Below the pieces are notes generated by a model. It saw only the letters and a program-made list of their open reading frames with translations, was not told where the DNA came from and searched no databases. This document shows positions 12,382 through 25,248 of a stretch of 64,000 bases of DNA, one piece after another. The DNA is from Caprella mutica (Eukaryota; Arthropoda; Malacostraca; Amphipoda; Caprellidae), in NCBI GenBank assembly GCA_947561585.1, contig CANNZV010001192.1, forward strand, positions 310,001 through 374,000. Reading direction: 5' to 3'. A program made the translations under genes and the position numbers. How positions within the stretch are numbered: position 1 is the stretch's first letter; each line of letters opens with the position of its first letter.

Positions 12382-12659
12382 AACTCAACGAATATCAGAA
12401 ATGGCTTAGCCTCGCACGGGGTTTAAATATAATTCACAAGATATAAAAAGATGATTTAAACTTTAAGAAATTGATTATCTCATATCGAAAGTTTTTAATA
12501 TATGATTATAACCATTAACATTACACCAGAATAGTTTTAATAAATCCTCTTTAATTGTTTTATATATTCATATTCAGTAGAATTTTTTTTATATATTTGA
12601 ATTCAGTAGTCAACACCCCTTGCAAGTCTAGGTAGCAATAATATTGATTAATTAGAATT

Positions 12660-15600
12660 CTGAATTAAAAATCCTTGGGAATATTCAAGAAATATTCCCT
12701 GAACATAATATTTTCAAACTATCTGCTATAATTTAATGGAATGTTTCGGGAACACTCTTGGATTATCGGATAACACTTTGAATATTACAAATATTACAAA
12801 TATTACAAATATTACGATTATTACAAATATTACAAATATTACGATTATTACAAATATTACAAATATTCTTATATTTACAAATAATACTTGCAAAGTATTA
12901 AAGAAAAAACCTCTGAACATAACTATATGCATACAATATTCTACAATATAATGGAATGTAGAACATTCCTGGATTATCGGTAAAACTTAAAATAATTCTA
13001 TTGTTTTACCGATAATTCAGGAATGTTCCCTGAACATTCCATTTAATTATAGAAGATCGTATGAATATGCTAATATTGAGGGAATATTCCTTTGGTACTC
13101 AAATGATATACTAAAATGTTAGAATTATTTAAAGTATCTTCTGATAATCCAGGAATATTCCTTGAAAAATCCATTTACATGTAGAATATTGTTTGCATCT
13201 ATACTTATGTTATGGAAATTCTCCTCAAGAAATCCATTTATTTAGTTTAATCATTTAAAGTATTCTCCGATAATCCACGAATATTCCCTAAAAATTCCAC
13301 TTAATTGTAGAATGTAGAATAAATAAACTTATATTCAGGGAATATTCCTTGAATACTCAATTGAAATTGTTGATTGTTAGAATTATTTAAAGTATTTTCC
13401 TATAATCCAGGAATGTTCCTTAGACATTCCATTATATTGTAGATTATTGTATGCTTCTAGTTATGTTCAGGGAATATTCCTTTTATACTCCTTATAATTA
13501 TTATAGTTATTTAAAATATTATCCGATAATCCAAGAGTGTTCCCTAAACATTCCATTAAATTGTTCGAAAATCTTATGTTCAGGGAATATTCCTTGAATA
13601 CTCCCAGGGAAGAGTTTAATGTTTAGAATTATTTTCACTTTTTCCAATAATCCAGGAATGTTCCCTAAATATTCCATTAAATTGTAGAAAATAGTTTGAA
13701 AATCTTATGTTCATGAAAAATTCCTTGAATACTCCCAAGGAAGAGAAGAATGTTTAGAATTAATTTCAGTTTTTCTGATAATCAAGGAATGTTCCCTAAA
13801 TATTCCATTAAATTGTAGAAGATAGTTCGAAAACCATTTGTTTCAGGGAATATTCCTTGAATACTCCCAAGGAAGAGATGGGTGTTTAGAATTATTTTAA
13901 GTATTATCCGATAATCCAGGGATGTTCCCTAAACATTCCATTAAATTGTAGAAAATAGGTTGAAAATCTTATGTTCAGGGAATATTCCTCGAATACTCCC
14001 AAGGAAGAGATGAATGTTTAAAATTATTTTCAGTTTTTCTGATAATCAAGGAATGTTCCCTAAATATTCCATTAAATTGTAGAAGATAGTTCGAAAACCA
14101 TTTGTTTCAGGGAATATTCCTTGAATACTCCCATGGAAGAGATGAATGTTTAGAATTATTTAAAGTATTATTCGATAACCCAGGAATGTTCCCTAAATAT
14201 TCCAATAAATTGTAGAAGATAGTTTGAAATTCTTACGTTCAGGGAATATTCCTTGAATACTCCCAAGGAAGATATGGATGTTTAGAATTATTTTCAGTTT
14301 TTCCAATAATCCAGGAATGTTCCCTAAATATTCCATTAAATTGTAGAAAATAGTTTGAAAATCTTATGTTCATGGAAAATTCCTTGAATACTCCCAAGGA
14401 AGAGAAGAATGTTTAGAATTATTTTCAGTTTTTCTGATAATCAAGGAATGTTCCCTAAATATTCCATTAAATTGTAGAAGATAGTTCGAAAACCATTTGT
14501 TTCAGGGAATATTCCTTGAATACTCCCAAGGAAGAGATGGGTGTTTAGAATTATTTTAAGTATTATCCGATAATCCAGGGATGTTCCCTAAACATTCCAT
14601 TAAATTGTAGAAAATAGGTTGAAAATCTTATGTTCAGGGAATATTCCTCGAATACTCCCAAGGAAGAGATGAATGTTTAAAATTATTTTCAGTTTTTCTG
14701 ATAATCAAGGAATGTTCCCTAAATATTCCATTAAATTGTAGAAGATAGTTCGAAAACCATTTGTTTCAGGGAATATTCCTTGAATACTCCCATGGAAGAG
14801 ATGAATGTTTAGAATTATTTAAAGTATTATTCGATAACCCAGGAATGTTCCCTAAATATTCCAATAAATTGTAGAAGATAGTTTGAAATTCTTACGTTCA
14901 GGGAATATTCCTTGAATACTCCCAAGGAAGATATGGATGTTTAGAATTATTTTCAGTTTTTCCAATAATCCAGGAATGTTCCCTAAACTTTCCATTAAAT
15001 TGTAAAATATAGTTCGAAAATCTTATATTCGGGGAATATTCCTTGAATACTCCCAAGGAAGAGATGAATGTTTAGAATTATTTTTAGTTTTTCCAATAAT
15101 CCAGGAATGTTCCCTAAATATTCCATTAAATTTTAGAAGATAGTTTGAAAATCTTATGCTCAGGGAATATTCCTTGAATACTCCCAAGGAAGAGAAGAAT
15201 ATTTAGGATTATTTAAAGTATTATCCGATAATCCAGGAATGTTCCCTAAACATTTCATTAAATTGTAGAAGATAGGTTGAAAATCTTATGTTCAGGGAAT
15301 ATTCCTTGAATACTCCCTAGGAAGAGATGAATGCTTATAATTATTTAACGTATTATCCGATAATCCAGGAATGTTCCCTAAACATTTTATTAAATTGTAG
15401 AAGATAGTTCGAAAATTTCATGTTCAGGGAATATTCCTTGAATACTCCCATGGAAGAGATGAATGTTTAGGATTATCTTCAATTTTTCCAATAATCCAGG
15501 AATGTTCCCTAAATATTCCGTTAAATTGTAGAAGATAGTATGAATAATCTTATGTTCAGAGAATATCCCTCGAATACTAAATTGATATACATTATTGATA
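12660..15600. repeat. ~131-bp satellite with higher-order repeat
   Basis: Tandem monomers of about 129-133 bp. Each contains a GGAATGTTCC-type dyad, a spacer with ATTAAATTGTAGAAGATAGT, a second dyad GGAATATTCC, TTGAATACTCCCAAGGAAGA, and a linker with ATAATCCAGG. Homologous starts of a five-monomer group fall at 13654, 14311 and 14970, spacings of 657 and 659 bp, and the copies between are near-identical by eye. So a five-monomer higher-order unit has been tandemly duplicated. The flanks (12660-13640 and after 15000) are more degenerate monomers. Confidence 0.92.
12779..12890. repeat. AATATTACA microsatellite
   Basis: Nine-base units ATTACAAAT with interspersed ATTACGATT variants. It is open in one frame on each strand (Ile-Thr-Asn or Ile-Val-Phe runs), which is a composition artefact. 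Confidence 0.85.
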
Positions 15601-15910
15601 GAATTATGTAAAGGTTGGTCAATATTCAGGGAATGTTCCCTGAATATTCCATAAAAGATTCGAAAATGGAATAAATTTACTGATGTTCAGCGAGTATTCC
15701 CTGAACATTCATATAAATGAATTTACATGTTATGAATTTAATGAGCTTGAGGGAACATTCCCTGAATGTTCAATTGGAATTATATTCCATTCTTATGTTC
15801 CAGGAAGATTCCATGAGCATCAGTATGGAATGTGGGAATATTGGGGAACATTAAATCCGAATGGAACATTCCCGGAATATTCAAATGTTACCTGGGAAGA
15901 TATAGCACAC
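15600..15910. repeat. Degenerate GGAANNTTCC block
   Basis: Irregular repetition of GGAACATTCC/GGAATATTCC-like dyads continuing from the 131-bp satellite. The far end, AATGTTACCTGGGAAG at about 15884-15899, is the inverted counterpart of 2709-2732 at the edge of the 24-bp array. An open stretch at 15683-15922 encodes fragments like GTFPECS resembling the 24-bp array's translation, but it is short and unconvincing as a gene. Confidence 0.6.
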
Positions 15911-16407
15911 ACCTTACATTAATATATTATTTTTTATTGTTGTTACTATATTTAACATTAAGTTGTAGAATTTGTTAATATATAAACTGATTGTACTCTT
16001 TGTGCTCATTGTCTTTTTGTTATAAACTATCGTCTCGTATAACACATATTCTATTTGCCCCTACTTAAAACTCGAACTTACATTCAACATGAAAATTAAC
16101 TTAACTATAATCAGGTTTGCGGAACAATAGGCTAAATAAAATTTATTTAATAAATTTTTTAAGCAGAATTATCTCCATCTCAAGTAGAAGTATCTTAACA
16201 AATATGTTTCCTTAGGTGTTGCATAAATAAGATTTACAGTTGTACTCTGAGAAAAATTATATAATGAGATTCACTTACATTTTATTAAACCACTTAAAAA
16301 GGAACTATTGAATGAATATCAAAAAAGCTTATAAAATATGAAGATTATAATTTCTAAAGTATTGTTTTTTAGAAAAAAACAATACAATTTATTAATTTAT
16401 TTATATT

Positions 16408-16562
16408 CAGTGGAATTTTCCTAAGTGGAATTTTCCTCAGTGGAATTTTCCGCTGTGGAACTTTCTGCAGTGGAATTTTCCTCAGTGGAATATTCCTCAG
16501 TAGAATTTTCCAAGTGGAACCTCCCACAGTGGAACTTTCCTCATTGGAATTTTCCTAGAACC
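16408..16562. repeat. 15-bp GGAATTTTCC array
   Basis: About ten units of CAGTGGAATTTTCCT with variants, period 15 bp. It has the same GGAANNTTCC core as the 24-bp and 131-bp arrays. It lies just upstream of segmental copy B. Confidence 0.85.
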
Positions 16563-16857
16563 TTTATTTCAACCTGTTCTAAAAACTATCATAAGAATTA
16601 AGAGATTTTATGAGCTTCATTTCTGTACAAAATGGATATATGCAAGCCATAATTTCTTTTATAGAAAATTGAACACTTGAACAGTATATAATATGATTTG
16701 TATTATTTTTATTTTCATTTAGAATTTAAAAGAAAAAAATATTTGGCGATTTGAATATAGAGAGTAGAAAATAAAACTACTTAATTAAAGTAATTAAATA
16801 ATAATTATACTTCATATATTTTATGAGTGGAGTAGCAGATAAGAAATATTTCTTTTA

Positions 16858-19690
16858 TACCTTTGGAGATTACTTATTTTTCTTATAAGTTTTCTCCTCT
16901 CTTTAGTCTATTACATCTAGAAGATGCAGTTTGCATTGAACTAATGTAACATCAAAGTCTGTGTTCACAGCAATCAAAAACAAGAACTTCTTGCAAGCAA
17001 AGTAAATGTAAAATAAGTGGCTTAAAAGAAATTCCAACTGTGTGGTACACTATGATAAATGTAAGAGTGAGACTAAAGTGGAATAGTAAGTATATGGTCA
17101 GGCTCGGGTAGAATACTTGCGCAGTTGTGCAAGAGAATTCCTAAGACGTTTTTTAAATTCACAATCGTCATTTCCTATGTATTTTCAATTTTCTAAGTAT
17201 CTCGTTAAATATAAATCCTATTTTAGAGGCGTATATATTAAAATTCAAATTATTGGATTAAAAATGATCAACCAAGTAAATACACACAGAGCAACTTTTC
17301 TTACCTACAAAGTCAAAAACCTATAAAATATGCACCTATGAATTTTTTTCATAAACAGATGGAATCAGCATATATTCCAAAAAAATATAATTTCTTTATA
17401 CAAACATTTATACAAAATTTTTCATTGGATGGAATTGTTTTTCTCATTGGATGAAACTTTATTTCTCATAGAAGAAATTTTTTCTTCCTTGGATTGAATA
17501 TTATTTATATTTCCACTGATCCAAATCTCTCATTGAATCTGTTATTATAAAATTTAGTTCAAATTTTATATTTAGTTTGAACTACTACGTAAACCGGTCC
17601 GGGAAACTTTATTTAAAGTTTTGAATATATTTGTTTATGATTTTAAACACGTGATACTAATCAAGACAGTTGATAGTGCAATTTAAAATTATGGAATTGA
17701 TTGATGCGCACTTATTCACCGTTCTCGTCCGCAAAAATAGCCTACTATGGACTATTTCAATTACGCACTACTTTCGACAATAACTCAAGACTATATTATT
17801 GCTACTGTTTTCCTTTGAATGGTGCAGGTATGTTAGGATTTAGTGCGGGTTTTCAAGTAAAATATCAACAGTCTATTCGCTAAAAATATATTACAACACG
17901 AAAATGTTTCCTTAGTGCACAAGATTAGCCCCTCCCGATTCTATATAGTTATAGATAAAGTCTGTAGACTATATACGAGAAAATCTTAAAATACTTGTAA
18001 AATTGTAGCTCTAATATGTACCGCTAGAGAGGCTGAATGTCCTAACGATATAACATTAAATGTACGTACATTACATGTACTAAAATGCCTCTCCTGAAAA
18101 ATAGCTTTCTTGTAGTTATGACAGTTTTGTCACAAACAAGCGATATTGAGATGTGTAATTTAATGAATTATGCAAGGTTATACGTATAGTAGCGTTAGAT
18201 TATCTTATTATGAAGAAATGTATATAAAATTTGGTTTCTTGCATATAATACCCCTCTCTATATATGTGGAGATCGCATCAGATCTCCCTTTAAGGGGATC
18301 GTCCCCGAAGAAATCTCAAAATTTTATCATTTTTTTATTGTGTAAATAGTTGCTTTATAACCATTTTATAGTGTGTGCAAAATACCAGAGGTATCGTGTA
18401 ACTCTAACCCCCCTGGGGAGAGGGAGAAAAAGAAAAGAAGGCTGGGGGGTAGGGAGTCAATATGTACTCTAAAAATCATCTCTCAGACAATTATAATTCG
18501 TAATAATTAATTATCTCACTATATCTGGTATCTAACCTACCACTAAAAACACGCCCACTAAGGTTTGCAAAGAAATATTCCTCAGTTACCCGCAGACCTT
18601 CGCGAGAGTAGTATGCTGCGTGCCAGATTATCAAATTTTGAATGGGAGATTACTCGTTACTTCAGATATCTACCAATCATGTAATTCAAAAGCCTAAGGT
18701 TTTTTTTGTATAAGCTACGGCTTTGCGGTTTTTTGCATTCGATTCTCCCCGGAATTCTCTACAAACTCTGGAAAAGTTTTATTTAATTTTCGGATTATTT
18801 ATTTCAAAATATTGAATTTTGAAATTTATATTTTTTCAATTTTTTTTTCAATAAAAATTTCAATAATTTGAAAACCAATTCGAAAAATCAAAAAAATGCT
18901 TCCGCAGTTTGTGGACAATCTTGTGGAGAATCGAATGCAAAAAACCATAATGTCATAGCTACAAAATTGTATCCATTTATTAATTTACACACTGTTCGAA
19001 ATTTGTTCGAAATTCGAATAACTCGTTTTCAATGGGTCGAATCGAAAAAATGTCATGGAAAAAAAAAAAAAGAGAATTCATTTTATATATGTGTATAAAG
19101 TTTCACAACCGTAGCTTCAATAATAAAAAACTTTTCAAAATCTGGGAACGGTGCCCTTAAAAAACACTGGCTACAGTTCCTATAGCGGCGCCTAAATTCG
19201 AACAGTTTGGAGGGGTGGAGACAACTGGAAATATTGTCGTACCGCTCTGATCCAAAAAATGTTTTTCTCGAGTTATTTTCGTTTTCCTAAATGTTAACGT
19301 TATTCATAATAGAATTCGCTCATGTTTCAATATACGTATAACTTCTTTATCTGTCATATCTATGATTTTTTCTTGCTCACCCTACCCTGTATACTGTATA
19401 GTGTATATAGGTAAAATAAATTATTAATACTCTGAATCTTATAGCTGAATTCTATTTGAGTCGGAAGCACATTAACGTGCAGTATGCAAGGTTACAATAG
19501 TGTAAATATAGAAATAAAATTTTGCAAATACGTGTAGCTGTATATTTGAGATCGATTATTTTCTAAATTGTGTGGATTAAATGGAACCAATTCATTAAAA
19601 AAATCCTCGATTATTGCAGATTTATATTAATATAAAAAAATTTGTTTTCACAATTTCTGGTCGTAAAAAACTTTTCTTTGTTAATTCATT
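16858..19690 (+). repeat. Segmental duplication, copy B
   Basis: Diverged direct copy of 80-2270. Between homologous anchors ending at about 18265 and resuming at about 19190, copy B holds roughly 900 bp absent from copy A, which includes the hairpin at 18709-18962. Open stretches here (17117-17326, 17701-17883, 18868-19098) have no recognisable domains and I call none of them. Confidence 0.75.
18709..18962. mobile_element. Hairpin element in copy B insertion
   Basis: Arms at about 18709-18777 and 18898-18962 are inverted copies (GGTTTTTTGCATTCGATTCT against its complement near 18930-18950). They surround an AT-only centre rich in AATTTTT. It lies inside the ~900 bp that copy B has gained, so it or its host element entered after the duplication. 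No target duplication could be fixed. Confidence 0.6.
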
Positions 19691-19699
19691 GATAAGAAG

Positions 19700-20864
19700 G
19701 GATGCAATCAAATAAAACAAAGTATTTGTATAAGATGTCATCATTCATTCATCATTGAAATATAGCTATATTGTTGGTTAACAAGTCAATCTATTTTTTA
19801 TAAGAGATCTGAGGTAGGTATATAGTATATCTCTAGAATCTAGATGATGTTGATAAATTAACTAAAGATTTTCTTGTCATTAATAATGGGAATTCAATAC
19901 GTGATTTGTTTCTTTTTATATTGATAAAAATAACTGTCAGTGAAATATAAAGAATGTGCTACATTAAACAGTTGCAGGGAGCAAGATAATTTTTAAAGTA
20001 AAAGAAAGGAAAATGTAGCTGATGGCTAAAAATGAACAATTAATTTAAACTTAAAACATTTAAAAAATATAATCTTAACTGTAATTATTAATTATAAGCA
20101 AAACATTATGGAACTGGTATATAGTGAACTGTTTAAAGAGAAATTGAAAATAAATCTGTAAAAGCTTGGTAATTAACAGAAAATTAGCAACAACGTAGCC
20201 ACAACAATACTAGATGGAAAACTAAACATGAAATAAATACTATCAACAAAGATACACACATTAGCTCATGCTCCAATTATTCAGGAGCTCTATTAACCCT
20301 AGTAAACTAGCCTTTAAAAATTTGCTCAGTAACCTAGGGACTGGTCCGTGCGCGACAGTCCTCACTAAAACTGTTCTAAAATCATTAATTTCCTTACAAA
20401 TTGACTTATCGATATTTTTTCTTCATTATAAAACCTTCATTAGATATTTACACATCAATTAACAAGAAAAAATAAAATTAACAAGCAAAAATAAGAAACG
20501 AATATTCTTAGGTTTTCCAACCAGTTGCGCAAAAAATATTTTAACCACCTATCAATAACATCCTTATAATATTCACAAGAATGAATAAGACTTGATGAAA
20601 ATTTAAATGTGGATGGAGAACGAACGGTACAACAATGAAAAAGATACCAGAAAAAAACGCGTACCCTTAATAATTTGTGAAATATACTAACTTAAAGTTG
20701 CTTTCCGTTTTTTCTTGGACACCCTGTATATTTGAATAAATGTTCATAATATTAAAATCTTGCCATTTATCATCTCTTTTTTTTTTGTCTAATCATATGT
20801 AACTATGCTGAAAAGTAAAAGTCATGAATTTTACTTTACTTTTTTACTTTATCACGAGGACTGG
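19700..20864. other. AT-rich flank with interspersed repeat
   Basis: No gene seen. Positions 20360-20455 recur diverged at 27485-27570 (shared AAACCTTCATTAGATATTTA-like stretch). Positions 20293-20350 (TTAACCCTAG ... GGGACTGGTCC) occur in inverted form at about 25252-25282 beyond the LTR element. This suggests an older inverted-repeat element into which the LTR element inserted. Confidence 0.5.
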
Positions 20865-21439
20865 TGTTATGAACTATAATTCAAATATGTATATAACTAC
20901 GTATTTATTTCTACACAAAGCTCTAAAATAACATTTCTTCTAAGGGTTTTGAATTTCTATAATTGCTTACTTCCCGTCGGTAACCAACGCTCTCAGAAAA
21001 CCGTTTATACCATCTAACCAAATTGTATTTTTCTATATCCCTATGTATTTTTATCTAAAGAAGGCCTATTTGTTTCATTTGCTGATTGTACCCTCATAGG
21101 CCTAAGTTTAAGTCTCTCCTGCCTAAACACATGTTCTAATAGGCAGAATTAGCGCGACACTAGCTGGGGTAGGACATAATCATATACTGTTCTACCCTCT
21201 ATTCCGATCATTCTCATAACCATATTTGCCAAACTGTGTATTTTTATATTTGTGCCTATAATAAAATTGAACCGGTCATTACCCGCTTTCATTTCCTGTG
21301 TAATTGATAGACATTAATTAGATCAGTTACTGCATTATGGAAATAAACACAATTGGTTCTGAAGGGATAAATTCACATATATTCCCATTAAAATTTGAAG
21401 TATAGTGTCAATTCTCAAACCCAAAAAGGGATCGTAACA
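20865..21439 (+). repeat. 5' LTR
   Basis: 575 bp, TG...CA, with an AATAAAA motif near 21260. It differs from the right LTR at roughly twenty positions plus small indels by eye, so insertion is not very recent. Confidence 0.87.
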
Positions 21440-24400
21440 TTTGGTGGCAAGCGCTGAGGATACGAATTTACTTGGAAATGATATTTTGTGATCAATACAT
21501 TATATTTTTCGGGTGCCCACGCTCCTACCGATGGTACATGGACCTATTTATTGTACATCTAGCCGACTGTACCACGCTACCGATACAAATACTCCAGTGA
21601 TGGAGTGTGTAACCTAACACAACCCGGTGTGACTGAATTACTATAAGAATGATTCAGTGAATCAATGATACTTGTAACCAGTGTCTACGTCTGCCCGAAA
21701 GTACATGGAACTGTGATTCACTATTCACTGTGATTTGACTATTCAGTCATTGCATGTGCTATCAACAGAAAGTGTTCCGATATTCGAAGTCAGAGACAAC
21801 GGATTCTTTGTTTTCTCCAAGCGCGTCTTTTTTAATGTGTGATTCCCTCGTATCTTGTGACGTCATGACAACACTCTTTTGTTCACGAGCGCGTCACTTT
21901 TCGAAAATTGTGAAGTCAGCAACAACAGTCTTCGTTTTCTACCGCATCGTTGGTGATTCAATGCACTGAAATCTCCAGGACGAAAATGTGACAATTCTTC
22001 GAAATTGTGTTTCGTGAACTCAACTTCACAGTTCTGGAAATTCCATTTCACGGCACTTCAACATCAGTTTATTGAAATCAGTTTCTCGATTTCATTTCTC
22101 ATCTCAACGTTCATTTACCATCTCTCTTTTACTTCATTTCTAAAAAGTCGGGCATTCATCTATATTTTCCCCATTTATGGTTTCCCAATCTACATTGTCC
22201 CATTTACGCATTGGGGAGTTCTGCGTTTTCCACTCTGCTTCGTCGTTTTCCCCAATTTACACCCTAACTCCATGAGAGAAGTCCCAAATCAGGCTTCATC
22301 CCATTGAAAGGCAGACAGACATCTGGCGTCTGTGCTGGTTCTACCACATGCCTCTCCTTACGGTTGCCGTCCTGTTCAAAACTGTGTTTTTAACAGTTAA
22401 GAGTACCAACACCACGGAGAACCACAAGAACCATTAGTACGGTTGCCTGATAATGTGAAGTGAACTTTGAAAAAAAAAAAAAATAGAAAAATAAGTATGA
22501 GAATCATTAGGATTAAATAAAAATTTAAGTAGGAATTTTATATTAGATTACCTTAGATGCGCATCATAGATAATTATTTTACTTGAGTAGGACATGGCCA
22601 TTATAGTTGAAGTTTTCTTTCTAATCCGATTTTCTCGATATCTTTAATAGATTACGCGAATTCTAATTACTGATACCGTTATTTCGATATTGATTGAAAT
22701 AAATATAAACTAAATTTTTTAGGAATATGATCATTTTATCTTAAATATCTTATTTACAATAGAATAATTTTGAGAATTCATTATAAATAATTGTGGTATA
22801 TTACTCACATTTAATGTATTGTCATCTGTACGTTATTTTGATTTTTTTTATGTGACTATATACATATTTCATATCCATTATTTTATCATGTCTTTTATCT
22901 TTATTCATTTATTTATTTTCATGTGGTTATTATAGGAATCTTTATTTGGTAAACATTGACTGATTTTATGTTCTGCATTTTCTAATATCGTATGAAAGTT
23001 TATATTTGGGCAAATGATGAATAATCGAACTTAAAGAATTAAAAGGGCTTGTAATTAAATAATTGTTACATGTATCGGTTCCAAATTTACCAAAAGTGTA
23101 AAGACCGTATGATAACTCTGCGTTAAATTGTAAATAATTAAAATAATCATTGATCGCTTCTTGTGATACCATAGAGGATGTAATTATCATTGGTAATTTT
23201 CCAATGGTTTTCCTAAGAGTTGACAAGTTAATGCTTATGATCATAAAGTCTTAGGTAGGGAAATAGCGCATGTGATTTACGGTAAAAGGATTTACCAGTC
23301 ACGTTAATTTTACCACGCCCTGTTTTACCGCGATAATTTGCCCAATAAAATAAACAACTCATACTAAAGTAGAATTTGAACATATGGAAAATTGATGGAA
23401 AATTTCAGGTTCCGAAACTATTTATCTGTATAACATATGTCATGTTTAAATCATAAAATATTATAAAATTTTCAGTTCAAACTGTATGGAAAGAGTTTCT
23501 CACAAATTTGAATTACACAAAATCGAATAATTAAAATCATTTATCTAATTAAATAATTAGTTGTGAGTTTTCACCTCGCCTACAGATTTGAATCAATTGA
23601 AATTATTAATTTATTGTAATAAATAGGATACAATTTTATTGATTACGAAATTTTCATAGTTTCTCAATACGATATTTGATTGATCAATATTCTATATTAA
23701 TATTACAAGTAAATAGAAATATTTTTATGTAACAATAGTTTAGGAAAAAGAAAATGTATAAAAAAGTGTAAAATTATGGCACTCAATATTATGTTAATAT
23801 TTGTATTCCGTAAAAGGGTCCATTGAATATTTAATGTTGACTAGAGAATATTTAATTTTTAATATTAATCTTAGCAACAGATTGTTGAATTTACCGTTAT
23901 TTGTAACGTCGTAAAAGAAAATATATTGGTTGTTAGGAGAAAAATTTGTGGTAAAATCCATTGTTATATTTTTAGTATGATAATGTTGGTTTCTATAATT
24001 ACCATTTGCAAACATGTGATACCACACGTATTGCATCCGGTATTGCCATTGAATTATATTTAATATTGATAAATACTGGTATGGACTTATGAGAATTTAA
24101 AATGAAATTGTAATTATGATATTCAGTTGTTAGTTATTTTAGTTCAGCATATACCCGAAATATTCCAGTTTTAATAATTTTATAAAAGCCCCAGTTAATA
24201 TATTGATGAGCCTTAAATACGGTTGGTATGAATTGCATTTCCAGTACAAGACAGTTAGACTCGATAATTTGTAATTATTTAAAAAGGAGTCATGTCATAT
24301 GGCGGATCTATTTTTGCCGCAACTAATAATAATAATGATAATTGAAATAAGTACACTATCCGAATACTGCGGAAGTGTCGGCAAGCTGTAGATTCCATTT

Positions 24401-24664
24401 GAAGTTGGTTAGTTGTTCTCGGGAACGGTCCTTTCAATATGGGTGATTATACGATAATTAATTTACGTTAGGAATGGGAATATTTATGTCCCCCAAACAT
24501 GGTTTGCTTTTGTATATTAATAAATAATGCCGAAGTGATATACCGCAATAATGGTACACTATCGAGCAAATGGAATATATTGCACATACCTGAATACCGA
24601 GCCATCTTATTACTTAACATTTAAAATGAGGGCATTTTACATTTTTTATTGGGTGAGGGGATTA
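21440..24664 (+). other. LTR element interior without gag-pol
   Basis: Begins with the candidate primer-binding site and ends with the polypurine tract. Short open stretches on either strand (for example 22005-22307 plus, 22966-23244 minus, 23794-24036 minus) match no family I recognise. A run of 14 A starts near 22470. About 21780-21945 has two weakly similar segments around GACAACGGATTCTTTGTTTT and CAACAACAGTCTTCGTTTTC. Confidence 0.6.
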
Positions 24665-25244
24665 TGTTATGAACTATAATTCAAATATGTATATAACTAC
24701 GTTTTTATTTCTACACAAAGCTCTAAAATAACATTTCTTCTAAGAATTTTGAATTTCTATAATTGCTTACTTCCCGTCGGTAACCAACGCTCTCAGAAAA
24801 CCGTTTATACCATCTAACCAAATTGTATTTTTCTATATCCCTATGTATTTTTATCTAAAGTAGGCCTATTTGTTTCATTTGCTGATTGTACCCTCAAAGG
24901 CCTAAGTTTAAGTCTCTCCTGACTAAACACTTGTTCTTATAGGCAGAATTGGCGCGACACTAGCTGGGGTAGGACATAATCATATACTGTTCTACCCTCT
25001 ATTCCGATCATTCTCATAACCATATTTGCCAAACTGTGTATTTTTATATTTGTGCCTATAATAAAATTGAACCGGTCATTACCCGCTTTCATTTCCTGTA
25101 TAATTGATAGACATTAATTAGATCAGTTACTGAATTATGGAAATAAAGAATGAATAATTGGTTCTGAAGGGATAAATTCACATATATTCCCATTAAAATT
25201 TGAAGTCTAGTGTCAATTCTCAAACCCAAGAAGTGATCATAACA
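24665..25244 (+). repeat. 3' LTR
   Basis: 580 bp, collinear with 20865-21439. It is followed by CTGG, matching the bases before the left LTR. Confidence 0.87.
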
Positions 25245-25248
25245 CTGG

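Larger units (their letters stand above)
20865..25244 (+). mobile_element. Non-autonomous LTR retrotransposon
   Basis: Two direct repeats, 20865-21439 and 24665-25244, begin TGTTATGAAC and end AACA, giving TG...CA ends. The four bases CTGG precede the left repeat (20861-20864) and follow the right one (25245-25248), a clean target duplication. A candidate primer-binding site starting TGGTGGCAAGCG lies 2 bp after the left repeat. A purine-rich tract GGGTGAGGGGA (24651-24661) ends 3 bp before the right repeat. The 3.2-kb interior has no recognisable gag, protease, reverse transcriptase or integrase. A 4-bp duplication is common in Ty3/Gypsy elements, so a large non-autonomous (LARD-like) derivative is likely. 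Confidence 0.85.

Noticed and set aside
2742..16562. Canonical heat-shock elements in the GGAANNTTCC arrays
   Set aside because: The strict element needs three contiguous alternating 5-bp units; the third GAA is displaced by one base in the 24-bp unit (GGAAC ATTCC C TGAAG), so only two-unit dyads are present.
22005..22307. Open stretch of 100 codons inside the LTR element as a gag or env gene
   Set aside because: No retroelement motif, low-complexity Phe/Ser-rich translation, no supporting neighbours.
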